Positions 53,049 through 63,769 are shown, numbered from the stretch's first letter. The stretch: DNA of 64,000 bases from Streptomyces sp. NBRC 109706 (GCF_000974485.1 NZ_BBOM01000007.1:186001-250000); one strand, 5' to 3'. Notes: a model not told the origin generated them from the sequence alone. Numbers and translations are program-made.

Positions 53049-53348
53049 CGGAGACGCCCGCTGGCACGTGGGCATCGGGCCTCGCCGGCGCGGCACGCCG
53101 TCTACTACCGGTTGACCGCGCGGAACCGGGTCTGGCTCGCCCGGCGGCGCCTCCCGGCCCCCCTTGTGCCGCTGTACCTAGGGACATGGGTGCTGCTCAC
53201 CCTGGCCCGCACCCGGTCGTCAACGGGCTTGCGGGCCTGGGCGGGTGGCTTCGCCGAGGGATGCCGGGTCAACGGAGGGCCACGGCATCCCATGCGATGG
53301 CGCACCGTCTGGCAGATGACCCGCCTCGGCCGCCCCCCGGTTGTCTAA
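53049..53348 (+). pseudogene. 3' remnant of a family 2 glycosyltransferase gene
   Basis: From about 53085 to the TAA at 53348 the frame encodes ARNRVWLARRRLPAPLVPLYLG, TWVLLTLARTRS, LRAWAGGFAEG and MRWRTVWQMTRLGRPPV, the C-terminal part of a common streptomycete GT2 membrane glycosyltransferase. An in-frame TGA at 53046 and no upstream catalytic domain show that the 5' part is gone. The break abuts the XRE/DUF6879 set. The rest of 52935-53393 holds no other gene. Confidence 0.65.
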
Positions 53349-53429
53349 CCCGGCACCGAGCCCCCCGTTCCGACGGGTAGTCAACGTGTCACCATGAGTC
53401 GGACGACGGCGAGGGGAAGAAGGACCAGC

Positions 53430-54599
53430 GTGTCGGTAATCGCAGCGCGGTGGGGTGAACTGGACGCCGTCATGGTGGAGTCGGGGTACTGGCCGGAGCG
53501 TTCGCCCTGGATCAGGGAGGCCATGCAGCGTCTGCCTCGTCATGACTTCGCCGCCGACCGGCTGTGGTTCTGGGACGGGTACGCGTACCGGTCCGTGGAT
53601 CGCGCGACCGATCCCGACGGCTGGGCGGATCAGGTCCACGCCGGGCCGCACGATGCCGCGATCACCCAACTCACGGACGGCCGCCCGTCGTCCAGCCTGT
53701 CCGCCCCCGCCGTGGTGGCGGACATGCTGGACTCCCTGCTGGTCGAGCCCGGGCACCGCGTCCTCGAACTGGGCGCCGGCACCGGATGGAACGCCGCGCT
53801 GCTGGCCCATCGGGTCGGTCCCGGCCTGGTCACCTCCGTGGAGGTGGACGGGGATCTCGCCGTCGCCGCCCGGGGCCGACTGGCGCGCGCGGGGGTGAAG
53901 GCCGCGGTCGAGGTCGGCGACGGCACGGCCGGCTGGCCCGGCGGGGCGCCCTTCGACCGGCTGATCTCCACCTTCGCCGTCGAGACGGTCCCCTGGGCGT
54001 GGGTGGAACAGACGTCTCCCGGCGGCCGGATCGTCACCCCCTGGGGGCGGATGGGTCATGTCGCGCTGACGGTCGCCGCCGACGGCAACGCGGCGTCCGG
54101 CTGGTTCCAGGGCCTGGCCCAGTTCATGCCGACCCGGGGCACCGCCGGCTCCCTGACCCTGGCGCAGGTTCGCGAGGGGATGCCCGCCGAACACGAACGT
54201 CCCCTCGGCCGCGATCTCGCCCCCCTGCACCACAACGCGCATCTGCTGTTCGCCCTGCGGATCGCCCTGCCCACCGTGCAGGTCATCACCCGGGCCGAAC
54301 ACGGAGCGGTGACGGCCTGGCTGCATGACGGAGACTCCTCCTGGGCGGCGCTCGACGGCTCCAAGGCCGTGGCCCACACCGGCGGACCGCGCGACCTCGC
54401 CGCCGAACTCGACCGCGCCTGGACGCAGTGGACGGAGGCGGGGATGCCCGATGTCTACGACTTCGGCATGACCGTCGAACGTGAGGGGCGCCAGGTCGTC
54501 TGGTGCCGGGAGCCGTCCGCGGGCCCCTACGGCCCTGCCGCCCCCCTCGGGGCTCAGGGTTCGCTCAGCAGAACGTCGCCTCGGGACGGTCTCCGTTGA
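53430..54599 (+). CDS. Protein-L-isoaspartate methyltransferase-like enzyme (graspetide-type PIMT)
   Basis: 389 residues. RVLELGAGTGWNAALLAHRVG is the PIMT motif I, with SSLSAPAVVADMLD before it; motif II is VTSVEVDGDLA. The N-terminus, PRHDFAADRLWFWDG, matches PIMT homologues linked to ATP-grasp (graspetide) peptides, but no ATP-grasp or precursor gene is near. A C-terminal ~170-residue extension follows. The GTG at 53430 is preferred for its GAAGGA; an ATG at 53394 is the alternative. Confidence 0.75.
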   Translation: MSVIAARWGELDAVMVESGYWPERSPWIREAMQRLPRHDFAADRLWFWDGYAYRSVDRATDPDGWADQVHAGPHDAAITQLTDGRPSSSLSAPAVVADMLDSLLVEPGHRVLELGAGTGWNAALLAHRVGPGLVTSVEVDGDLAVAARGRLARAGVKAAVEVGDGTAGWPGGAPFDRLISTFAVETVPWAWVEQTSPGGRIVTPWGRMGHVALTVAADGNAASGWFQGLAQFMPTRGTAGSLTLAQVREGMPAEHERPLGRDLAPLHHNAHLLFALRIALPTVQVITRAEHGAVTAWLHDGDSSWAALDGSKAVAHTGGPRDLAAELDRAWTQWTEAGMPDVYDFGMTVEREGRQVVWCREPSAGPYGPAAPLGAQGSLSRTSPRDGLR

Positions 54600-55026
54600 C
54601 GAGAACGGGCAGCTTGCGGCGTTGGCCCGCCGCGATGATGGCGTACTGATAGAGGGCCGGGGGCTCGTGCAGCTCCCGCAGCGGCACCCAACTCGCGCCG
54701 TCCTTGGGCTTGTTGGACGGCAGGTCCGGCAGATGTCCGCCGTCCAGCACATAGGCCAGGCCGGTCAGCTCCCCCTCCTCGTCGGTCACCGGGCTGACGG
54801 CGTAGACGTCGGACAACGCCCGGTCGCACCCCGTCGTCTCCATCAGCGTCTCGCGGGCGGTCAGGATCAGGCAACGCCCGTTCGGCACCCGCCCGTTCGG
54901 CAGTACCCAGCCGTCCTCCCGTCCCCCGTAGCTGCCGCGCACCATCAGCACATGGTTGGTCCGCGTGGTCGCCAACACATGGAAGGTGATGGACAGGCTG
55001 GAACGAACGATCGTCGTGCGTGGCAT
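54565..55026 (-). CDS. NUDIX-like protein with degenerate box
   Basis: 153 residues. LMVRGSYGGREDGWVLPNGR looks like a NUDIX start, but the box ends REtlMETTG rather than REhxEExG, so metal binding may be lost. Related streptomycete proteins stand near HATPase/DUF7848 genes. AGGGGAA precedes the ATG at 55026. Its 3' end overlaps the PIMT-like gene tail-to-tail by 35 nt. Confidence 0.65.
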   Translation of the reverse strand: MPRTTIVRSSLSITFHVLATTRTNHVLMVRGSYGGREDGWVLPNGRVPNGRCLILTARETLMETTGCDRALSDVYAVSPVTDEEGELTGLAYVLDGGHLPDLPSNKPKDGASWVPLRELHEPPALYQYAIIAAGQRRKLPVLVNGDRPEATFC

Positions 55027-55072
55027 GAATTCCCCTGGTTCGGTTGGACAGTTGGTTCGCGTCGAGGGCCGG

Positions 55073-55426
55073 CTAGCCGAGGGCCGGCAGCAGCCCCGAC
55101 AGCGCGGTGAGCAGGCACATCAGCCCGACGAACACCGGCCCCACCACCCCGCCCCCGCCGTCTCCCGGCGGCGGCGCGGGCGGCAGGTCCTCGCGGGCGA
55201 TGACCCGCCAGTGCCGTTCCGTGCGGGCGAGAAAGAGCGTGTGCCCCGGATGGTCCTGCGAATGATGGATCGACCAGACCGCGACCGGGAGCGAATCGTT
55301 GTCGAAGAGCGGGGACCTGGCGTCGCAGGTCATGCACTCCGCACCATGGATGCCCTCCGGCACCCCCGGCCCCCGCTCCTCCACCAGCACCCAGTCGGCG
55401 CCCTTGACGATCTCGTGTTCGCTCAT
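55073..55426 (-). CDS. DUF7848-like protein with C-terminal membrane helix
   Basis: 117 residues. AECMTCDARSPLF contains CxxC, followed by SIHHSQDHPGHTLFLARTERHWRV, a short domain seen in many streptomycete proteins of unknown function (I recall DUF7848, not checked). Residues about 90-115 form one membrane helix. GGAGGGGGG precedes the ATG at 55426. Lies between the HATPase and the NUDIX-like gene. Confidence 0.6.
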   Translation of the reverse strand: MSEHEIVKGADWVLVEERGPGVPEGIHGAECMTCDARSPLFDNDSLPVAVWSIHHSQDHPGHTLFLARTERHWRVIAREDLPPAPPPGDGGGGVVGPVFVGLMCLLTALSGLLPALG

Positions 55427-55445
55427 GACGAGCCCCCCTCCTTGA

Positions 55446-55910
55446 TCATGTTCCCGACTCGTCGGGGAACGCCGAACGGCAGGTGAACCAGACCGTTTTC
55501 CCCATCAGGGGGCCGTCCGGGGAGGCGTACGGGGTCGGCATATAGCCGAGATCGTCGGCCAGTTGACGCAGCAGCCACAGCCCGCGCCCGCATTCGCCCG
55601 TCCAGTCCGGGGCCTCGCCGATCACCGGCGGCTGGGCGGACCGGTCCCACACCTCCACCAACACGGCCCCGCCCCCGCGGCTGATGCGGAGGCAGCAACG
55701 TGGATCGGGCACATGGCGGCAGACGTTGGTGAGCAGTTCGGTGACGCCGAGCCGGACGAGGTCCACGGCATCCGCCGAGGCGCCCCAGTCGGCCATCCGA
55801 CGTCCGGCCGAGCGGCGCAGGCCCTCCATCCGGCGAGCCTCGGCGAGTAACCCCCGGGCGAACACCGGGGGCGCGAGCCTTGAACTCCTCGGACTCCTCA
55901 GGACGTTCAT
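55446..55910 (-). CDS. RsbW-like HATPase (anti-sigma-type) protein
   Basis: 154 residues. VRLGVTELLTNVCRHVPDPRCCLRIS contains the N box (ELLTN), VLVEVWDRS the G1 box and GRGLWLLRQLADDLGY the G2 region of GHKL ATPases. Such small HATPases accompany whiJ-type loci and can act as anti-sigma or protein kinases. GGAGGTG precedes the ATG at 55910. Divergent from the XRE/DUF397 genes. Confidence 0.85.
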   Translation of the reverse strand: MNVLRSPRSSRLAPPVFARGLLAEARRMEGLRRSAGRRMADWGASADAVDLVRLGVTELLTNVCRHVPDPRCCLRISRGGGAVLVEVWDRSAQPPVIGEAPDWTGECGRGLWLLRQLADDLGYMPTPYASPDGPLMGKTVWFTCRSAFPDESGT

Positions 55911-56149
55911 GGAACACCTCCAGCCGCGACAACGCGGGCGTGGGCAGCAGAAATCTGCACACACAGCGGAGTGGTTCGACACCGCTGTGCACATACGGCA
56001 GTGTGGGTCACGTGACCTGGGGAGCGCAACTCCCGTGTTCTAACCGGGATTCGAACACGTTTCACCAACGGGTGACCTGGGGTTGCACGCCCCGTGCAAC
56101 CCGGAGATACGCTGCCCACACGTCATCGGGGCAGCACCGGGAGGGGCCC
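55911..56149. promoter_or_regulatory. Divergent control region with multiple palindromes
   Basis: GGTCACGTGACC at 56006-56017 is a perfect palindrome, GTGACCTGGGG occurs at 56012 and again at 56072, CGTGTTC/GAACACG flank 56034-56059, and GGTTGCACG/CGTGCAACC pair at 56081-56101. All lie between the divergent HATPase and XRE genes and could bind the XRE protein. Confidence 0.5.
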
Positions 56150-57025
56150 ATGTCCATCAACCTCAACACCAACGCGATCTTCGCCATGCGGGACGTCGGC
56201 GAGCAGTTGCAGGCGCTGCGCGACCGCTCCGGCCTGCGGCAGGACGATGTGGCCGCGAAGCTGGGCGTCACGCGGTTCACGGTCAGCAAGTTGGAGCGCG
56301 GGCAGGCGTTTCCGACGCCTTCTCAGCTGAAGGTCTTCTTCAAGCTGTATTCGATGAGCCCGGAGGAGCGGGCGAAGTTGCAGGTGACGGTTGACCAGGG
56401 ACGGTCATACGGCCGCGCCTGGTGGGAGGAGCAGCGCTTCCGGGATCTGTTCAAGGGCGACTCGTACCGCTACTTCCATGTCGAGGACGCGGCCCAGCAC
56501 CTGGCAAGTCACTCGGGCACCTATGTCCCGGGGTTGCTCCAGACCCGGGAGTACGCCGAGGCCATCGCCGACTTCGAGATGCAGCAGGACAGCGCGGAGC
56601 GGCGGGAGTCCTTTGTCGAGTCCCGGGAGCGCCGCCAGGCCATCCTGACCCGGAAGAACCCAACCGAGGTCGATCTGATCTGCCTGGAGTCGGCGGTGCG
56701 GGCGGCGGTCGGCGGCCCCGACGCCATGCGGGCCCAACTGAAGCATCTGGTCGCGATGATGGAACTGCCGAATGTCACCTTCCGGCTGATCCCCTACTCG
56801 GCCGGAGCGCCGGGCATCGTCAGCACGCTGTTCACCATCGTGGACTTCCCCGGAACGGACAACCGGAGCGTGGTCTCCCAGGAAAAGCTCACCGGTGAGA
56901 TGCTGCACGATGACCCTGTCGAAGTTCGGCGCGCCCGGCGCAGGTTCACCGGTCTCGCGGACTATGCGCTGAGCCCGGACGAGACGCTTCAGCTCCTGCG
57001 AACAATTGAGAAAGAATGCCGATGA
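56150..57025 (+). CDS. WhiJ-type XRE regulator with DUF5753 domain
   Basis: 291 residues. The HTH is at about 17-70 (LRQDDVAAKLGVTRFTVSKLERG) and DUF5753 follows (TYVPGLLQTREYAEAIADFEM; VDFPGTDNRSVVSQEK). It belongs to the WhiJ family, whose members, with small DUF397 partners, affect streptomycete development. GAGGGG precedes the ATG at 56150. The DUF397 gene overlaps by 10 nt. Confidence 0.88.
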   Translation: MSINLNTNAIFAMRDVGEQLQALRDRSGLRQDDVAAKLGVTRFTVSKLERGQAFPTPSQLKVFFKLYSMSPEERAKLQVTVDQGRSYGRAWWEEQRFRDLFKGDSYRYFHVEDAAQHLASHSGTYVPGLLQTREYAEAIADFEMQQDSAERRESFVESRERRQAILTRKNPTEVDLICLESAVRAAVGGPDAMRAQLKHLVAMMELPNVTFRLIPYSAGAPGIVSTLFTIVDFPGTDNRSVVSQEKLTGEMLHDDPVEVRRARRRFTGLADYALSPDETLQLLRTIEKECR

Positions 57026-57246
57026 ACGACGAGAAGGAACGACTGCGCTCCGCCCCCCTGGACGGGGTGTGGGTCAAGTCCTCCTACAGCAACGGCAGCA
57101 GCGGTGACTGCGTGCAGCTGATGCCCATCGACGGCGGGGTCGCCGTCGGGGACTCCAAGGCCCCCGGCCGCACCCCCCAGCGCTACACCCGCGCCCAGTT
57201 CGCCACCTTCCTGGCGAGCGTCAAGGCCGGCGCGTTCCAGCAGTAG
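57016..57246 (+). CDS. DUF397 protein
   Basis: 76 residues. GVWVKSSYSNGSSGDCVQL and VAVGDSKAPGRTP are the DUF397 signature. These small proteins are partners of WhiJ-type regulators and are thought to relieve their repression. Translationally coupled to the XRE gene; start at 57016 or 57022. Confidence 0.88.
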   Translation: MPMNDEKERLRSAPLDGVWVKSSYSNGSSGDCVQLMPIDGGVAVGDSKAPGRTPQRYTRAQFATFLASVKAGAFQQ

Positions 57247-57263
57247 CGGCAACCCACCACACC

Positions 57264-57291
57264 CGGCCCACGCCCCCTGCGGCGTGGGCCG
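57264..57291 (+). terminator. Hairpin after DUF397
   Basis: An 11-bp stem CGGCCCACGCC / GGCGTGGGCCG with a 6-nt loop starts 17 nt after the stop. Confidence 0.7.
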
Positions 57292-57406
57292 TTCGCCGTC
57301 GCCAGGTGGCCGCCGGGCCGGCCCGGCTCCGCGTCGGTGGGAACGCCCCCGGCCGTCGCCGGCCGCCAGGCCGGCGCGGCCTGGCCTGCGCCGCGCCGCG
57401 CAGGCG

Positions 57407-58291
57407 CTACGCAGCCGCCGTCGTGAGGATGATGCGCTGAAGCTCTCTGGCCGCGCGGGTCGGGGAGACGTCGCCGCGGTGGGCCAGGGAGATGGTGCGG
57501 TACAGCCCTGGCCGCGCGAAGCGCGCGGTGCGGAGGCCGGACCGGGCCGCGACCATGCTGGGGACGACGGCCACGCCGAGGCCGGCGCGGACAAAGCTGA
57601 GCACCGCGTCCATCTCGCCGCCCGCCACGCTGAAGGTGGGCTCGAAGCCGGCGGCCTGGCACGCGGCGAGGGTGAGTTCCCGCAGGTCGTAGCCGTGCCG
57701 GAACATCACCAGCGGGCGGTCGCGGAGGTCCTGGATGCGGATCGGGCCGGCCGGCAGCGGGTCCCGTTCCGTCGGGGACGAGATCACCACCAGCTCCTCG
57801 CGGAGCAGTTCGTCGGTGGTGAGGGCGGGGGCCTGCCCGCTGAGCGGGGTGATCACCAGCGCCAGGTCGAGCTGGCCGGCGGCCAGCGCGCGGACCAGGT
57901 CCTGGGAGCCGTCCTCGTGGACGAGGAGTTCGACGCCGGGATAGCTGTCGCGGAAGTCGCGGAGCACATCGGGCACCAGGCTGGCGCAGAGGCTGGGCGG
58001 CGCGCCCAGGCGCACGCGCCCCCGGCGCAGCCGGGCGACCTCCTGCACCTCGCGGCGGGCGGTCTCGGTGTCGGCGAGGATGCGGCGGGCCAGGGGCAGC
58101 AGCGCGACGCCGGCGTCGGTGAGGGAGATATGGCCGCGCGCCCGGTGGAACAGCTCGGCGCCCAACTCGCGCTCCAGCGCCTTGATCTGCTGGGAGAGTG
58201 ACGGCTGGGCCACATGTTCGCGACGCGCCGCGCGGGTGAAGTGGCGGGTGTCGGCAACCGCCACGAAGTACCTCAACTGTTGCAGCTGCAC
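57407..58291 (-). CDS. LysR-family transcriptional regulator
   Basis: 294 residues. The N-terminal winged helix (LQQLRYFVAVADTRHFTRAAR; QPSLSQQIKALERELGAELF) and a two-lobed effector domain are complete. GGAGGTGGG precedes the GTG at 58291. It is divergent from sdhCAB, its most likely target; a dyad suited to LysR binding lies between them. Effector unknown. Confidence 0.9.
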   Translation of the reverse strand: MQLQQLRYFVAVADTRHFTRAARREHVAQPSLSQQIKALERELGAELFHRARGHISLTDAGVALLPLARRILADTETARREVQEVARLRRGRVRLGAPPSLCASLVPDVLRDFRDSYPGVELLVHEDGSQDLVRALAAGQLDLALVITPLSGQAPALTTDELLREELVVISSPTERDPLPAGPIRIQDLRDRPLVMFRHGYDLRELTLAACQAAGFEPTFSVAGGEMDAVLSFVRAGLGVAVVPSMVAARSGLRTARFARPGLYRTISLAHRGDVSPTRAARELQRIILTTAAA

Positions 58292-58328
58292 CCGTTCCCA
58301 CCTCCCGCGATGGCGGCCGACTCCGTAT

Positions 58329-58347
58329 CGATAGGCTAACGCTATCG
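58329..58347. promoter_or_regulatory. Candidate LysR-type operator
   Basis: CGATAG (58329-58334) and CTATCG (58342-58347) form a dyad in the 113-base lysR-sdhC gap. TACCTT at 58391-58396 lies 8 nt before the sdhC ATG as a possible -10 box. Confidence 0.45.
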
Positions 58348-58404
58348 AAATCACTCGATCTATGTCTTGGACCGATTCCGCATCGCCCCCTACCTTCGGG
58401 TCTC

Positions 58405-59109
58405 ATGGCACTGGCGACGCGCACCGAGCGCCGAACCCCGACCGTGGTCAGGTTGTGGCGTTCCACCATCGGCAAGAAGACGGTCATGGCCGTCAGCGGC
58501 GCGGTGATGCTGCTGTACCTGGTCGCCCACATGGTGGGGAACCTCAAGGTCTTCTTCGGCGCCGACGAGATGAACCACTACGCGCACTGGCTGCGGACGA
58601 TCGGCGATCCGATCCTCCACTACGAGTGGCTGCTCTGGATCATCCGGGTGGTGCTGCTCGCCGCCGTGGTGGCCCACGGGGTCGCCGCCTACCAGCTGAG
58701 CCGCCGGGACCTGGCCGCCCGTCCGGTGGGGTACAAGCACAAGCTGGCCCGCACCAGCTACGCGACCCGCACCATGCGCTGGGGCGGGGTGATCCTGGCC
58801 CTGTTCATCGTCTGGCACCTGCTGGACCTGACCACGCACACGGTCAACCCCAACGGTGAGGCGGGCAAGCCGTACGAGAACATCGTGGCCACGTTCAGCA
58901 CCTGGTACGGGAACACGATCTACGGGGTCGCGATGATCGCGGTCGGTCTGCACATCCGGCACGGCTTCTTCAGCGCCGCCCAGACCCTCGGCGCCGGCAG
59001 CGCCACCCGGGACCGTTCCCTGCGGCTGGTCGCCAACGGCCTGGCCCTGGTGCTGACCCTCGGCTTCCTCTCGGTACCCATCGGTGTGATGACCGGAATT
59101 GTGGAGTAA
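58405..59109 (+). CDS. sdhC: Succinate dehydrogenase cytochrome b558 subunit
   Basis: 234 residues, five membrane helices, the single fused b-type anchor (TIGR02046) that binds two hemes and quinone. Conserved histidines are in LVAHMVGNLK, EMNHYAHWL, VVAHGVAAY, FIVWHLLDL and VGLHIRHGFF. It is the first gene of sdhCAB. Confidence 0.93.
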   Translation: MALATRTERRTPTVVRLWRSTIGKKTVMAVSGAVMLLYLVAHMVGNLKVFFGADEMNHYAHWLRTIGDPILHYEWLLWIIRVVLLAAVVAHGVAAYQLSRRDLAARPVGYKHKLARTSYATRTMRWGGVILALFIVWHLLDLTTHTVNPNGEAGKPYENIVATFSTWYGNTIYGVAMIAVGLHIRHGFFSAAQTLGAGSATRDRSLRLVANGLALVLTLGFLSVPIGVMTGIVE

Positions 59110-59112
59110 CCC

Positions 59113-61124
<2,012 letters not shown>

Positions 61125-61128
<4 letters not shown>

Positions 61129-61868
61129 GACTCACCCTGCGCATCTGGCGCCAGTCCGGACCCGACGAGCCCGGCTCCATGAGGAGTTACGAGGTCGACG
61201 GCATCGCTCCCGAGATGTCCTTCCTCGAAATGCTGGACACCCTCAACGAGGAGCTGATCCTCGGCGGCGACGAGCCGGTCGCCTTCGACCACGACTGCCG
61301 GGAGGGCATCTGCGGCGCCTGCGGGATGGTGATCAACGGGGAGGCCCACGGGCCCGACCGCACCACCACCTGCCAGCTGCACATGCGGCACTTCAAGGAC
61401 GGCGACACCGTTGACATCGAGCCCTGGCGGGCGTCGGCGTTCCCGGTCGTGAAGGACCTGGTGGTGGACCGTTCCGCCTTCGACCGGGTGATCGGTGCCG
61501 GTGGTTTCGTGTCGGCGCCGACCGGCAGCGCCCCGGAGGCGCATGCCACGCCGGTGCCCAAGGCGGACGCCGACACGGCGTTCGAGCACGCCGAGTGCAT
61601 CGGCTGCGGCGCCTGTGTGGCGGCCTGCCCCAACGGCTCGGCGATGCTCTTCACGTCCGCGAAGGTGGTGCATCTCAACGTGCTGCCGCAGGGCGCGCCC
61701 GAGCGGGAGAGCCGGGTGCTGGACATGGTGGAGACCATGGACACCGAGGGCTTCGGCGGCTGCACCAACACCGGCATGTGCACCTCGGTCTGCCCCAAGG
61801 GCATTCCGCTGTCGTCGATCTCCACCATGAACCGCGAGTATCTGCGGGCCATGCGCAAGGGCATCTGA
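61125..61868 (+). CDS. sdhB: Succinate dehydrogenase/fumarate reductase iron-sulfur subunit
   Basis: 247 residues. CREGICGACGMVINGEAHG plus a later Cys binds 2Fe-2S; CIGCGACVAACP binds 4Fe-4S, and GGCTNTGMCTSVCP binds 3Fe-4S. GTG start at 61125 coupled to sdhA. Completes a three-subunit complex of the B. subtilis/Wolinella type. Confidence 0.95.
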
Positions 61869-61890
61869 GACCGACTCCGAGACCGGCGGA

Positions 61891-61923
61891 GCCGGGCCGA
61901 CGTCCCCAACGCAACGGCCCGGC
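61891..61923 (+). terminator. Hairpin after sdhB
   Basis: A 9-bp stem GCCGGGCCG / CGGCCCGGC with a 15-nt loop, 22 nt past the sdhB stop. Confidence 0.5.
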
Positions 61924-61964
61924 CCGCCCCTCGGGCACTCGTCAGATCGGGACCATCCGTCCGG

Positions 61965-62798
61965 TCAGGACCAGGCCCCGGCGGCGGCCGCCCTGGCCGC
62001 GTAGTCCTCGAAGCGGACGGGATCGCGGCCCAGGATCCGCCGCACCCCGTCGGCCGGGTCGGCGAGATGGCCGGCGCGCATCACGTCGAAGATGCTGCCG
62101 ACCTCGGCCACCGCCTCCTCCGACAGCCCGTCCGCCAGCTGTTCCGCCGCGTAGTCCGCCGGCGAAAGCTCCTCGAAACGGATCTTCCGCCCGGCCGCCT
62201 CGGCCATGACGGCCACCGCCTCGGCGAAGGTGAGGGCCCGGGGCCCCGAGATGTCGTACGCCCGGCCGTGGTGACCGTCCGAGGTCAGCAGCGCGGCGGC
62301 GACGTCGGCCACGTCCCGGACGTCGACAAAGGGCTCGGGCACCCCGCCGGTCGGCAGGGCCAGCCGGCCGGCCCGCAACGGGGCGTGCCACAGGTCCTCG
62401 TCGAAGTTCTGGTCGAAGTTGTTGGCACGGATGATCGTCCACTCAACGCCCGAGCCGCGCACCGCCCGCTCCCCAGCCGCGACGCTCGGGAACAGTTCGG
62501 GGTCGTAGCGGTCCATGCCGCGTCCGGAGAGCGCGACAAGGCGGCGCACCCCGGCCTCGACGGCCAGTTCGACGAAGACCTCCGCCAGCGCGGGGTCGGC
62601 CGGCGGCACCAGATAGACGGCCTTCGCGCCCCTCACCACGGCCGGCCAGCTGTCCCGGTCGTCCCAGTCGAAGCGCACCTCGCCGGAACGGGAGGCCGCC
62701 CGGACCCGGTGGCCCGCCGCGCGCAGCGTGGGCACCAGCCGCCGCCCAGTCTTGCCGGTCGCCGCCAGTACCAGGATGTCCTTGCTGTTCGTTGTCAT
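61965..62798 (-). CDS. NmrA-like NAD(P)-binding protein
   Basis: 277 residues, an atypical SDR. LVLAATGKTGRRLVPTLRAAGH binds NAD(P), AVYLVPPADPALAEVF and RRLVALSGRGMDRYD follow, and the Tyr-x3-Lys catalytic pair is absent. NmrA-type proteins act as quinone reductases or redox sensors. Divergent from an AraC regulator that probably controls it. Confidence 0.82.
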   Translation of the reverse strand: MTTNSKDILVLAATGKTGRRLVPTLRAAGHRVRAASRSGEVRFDWDDRDSWPAVVRGAKAVYLVPPADPALAEVFVELAVEAGVRRLVALSGRGMDRYDPELFPSVAAGERAVRGSGVEWTIIRANNFDQNFDEDLWHAPLRAGRLALPTGGVPEPFVDVRDVADVAAALLTSDGHHGRAYDISGPRALTFAEAVAVMAEAAGRKIRFEELSPADYAAEQLADGLSEEAVAEVGSIFDVMRAGHLADPADGVRRILGRDPVRFEDYAARAAAAGAWS

Positions 62799-62887
62799 GG
62801 CACCGAGTCAACTGCCCGGAGACCGCCGACGACATGGACGACCGTACGCGGAACATGTCCGATCGTCCGACGGTTAACGTGAGCACC

Positions 62888-63757
62888 ATGCACGCCTACG
62901 ACGATCTGCTCCGCGGCGTCCGCACGGATGTCGTCGCCTTCCGCCGCGTGGAGCTGTCACCCCCGTGGACGCTGCGCCCGGACGGGGCGGCGCCCCTGAC
63001 GCTGTACGCGCCGCTGCGCGGCGAGAGCTGGATCTCCGTGGAGGGCGAGGCGCCGCGCCGGCTCGGCGGCAACGACGTCGCCATCGTGCGCGGCCAGGGG
63101 CCGGTGCTGCTGACCGACCGCCCCGGGCGCCCGGAAGACGGTGCGCCGGCCGACGGCACGGTGCTGCTGGTCGGCGGCTACCGGGTGTGGGGCCGGGTGG
63201 CGCGTCGGCTGCTGGCGGCGCTGCCGCCGCTGCTCGTGGTGCCGGACGAGGGCGACGACGAATGCGGGCCGCTCATGGAGCTGTTGGGCGCGCAGGTCTC
63301 GGACTCCCCACCAGGGCAGCAGGTGGTGCTCGACCGGCTGCTGGACTGGCTGTTGGTCTGCACCCTGCGCGGCTGGTTCGACCAGCCGGAGGCCGTCTCC
63401 GGCGGTCTGCTGCGGGCCCTCGGCGACGAGACGGTGGGCCCCGCGCTGCGCGCCATGCACGCCGCGCCCGAACGGCCCTGGACGCTGGCCGCGCTGGCCG
63501 GCGAGGCGGGCGTGTCCCGCTCCACGCTGGCCGGACGCTTCAGCCGGCTGGTCGGCGAGCCGCCGCTGGCCTATCTCACCGACTGGCGGATGTCGCTGGC
63601 CGCCGAGCTGCTGACCGACACCGAGGCGACCGTCGCCGCCGTGGCCCGCCGGGTCGGCTATGCCGACGCGTTCGGGTTCAGCACCGCGTTCAAGCGGTTC
63701 CACGGGGTCAGCCCCAGCGGCTACCGGGAGCGCGCCGAGGCGCCCGCGCCCGCCTGA
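62888..63757 (+). CDS. AraC-family transcriptional regulator
   Basis: 289 residues: N-terminal cupin (PLTLYAPLRGESWISVEGEAPRRLGG region) and C-terminal double HTH (LAGEAGVSRSTLAGRFSRLVGEPP; VAAVARRVGYADAFGFSTAFKRFHGVSPSGYR). TAACGT lies 7 nt before the ATG at 62888, so a leaderless message is likely. GTCCGA is repeated just upstream (about 62858-62871). Confidence 0.88.
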   Translation: MHAYDDLLRGVRTDVVAFRRVELSPPWTLRPDGAAPLTLYAPLRGESWISVEGEAPRRLGGNDVAIVRGQGPVLLTDRPGRPEDGAPADGTVLLVGGYRVWGRVARRLLAALPPLLVVPDEGDDECGPLMELLGAQVSDSPPGQQVVLDRLLDWLLVCTLRGWFDQPEAVSGGLLRALGDETVGPALRAMHAAPERPWTLAALAGEAGVSRSTLAGRFSRLVGEPPLAYLTDWRMSLAAELLTDTEATVAAVARRVGYADAFGFSTAFKRFHGVSPSGYRERAEAPAPA

Positions 63758-63769
63758 CCGGGCGCGGGC
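63742..63769. terminator. Bidirectional hairpin between araC-type gene and hisF
   Basis: An 11-bp stem GCCCGCGCCCG / CGGGCGCGGGC overlapping the regulator's last codons with a 6-nt loop; it can serve both convergent genes. Confidence 0.65.

Noticed and set aside
49603..53393. An integrated phage or conjugative element
   Set aside because: No integrase, excisionase, replication or transfer gene and no direct repeats that would mark attachment sites were found.
56034..56059. tRNA-like T-arm (GTTCGAATCC on the minus strand)
   Set aside because: No acceptor or anticodon stems could be found; it is part of a promoter palindrome.
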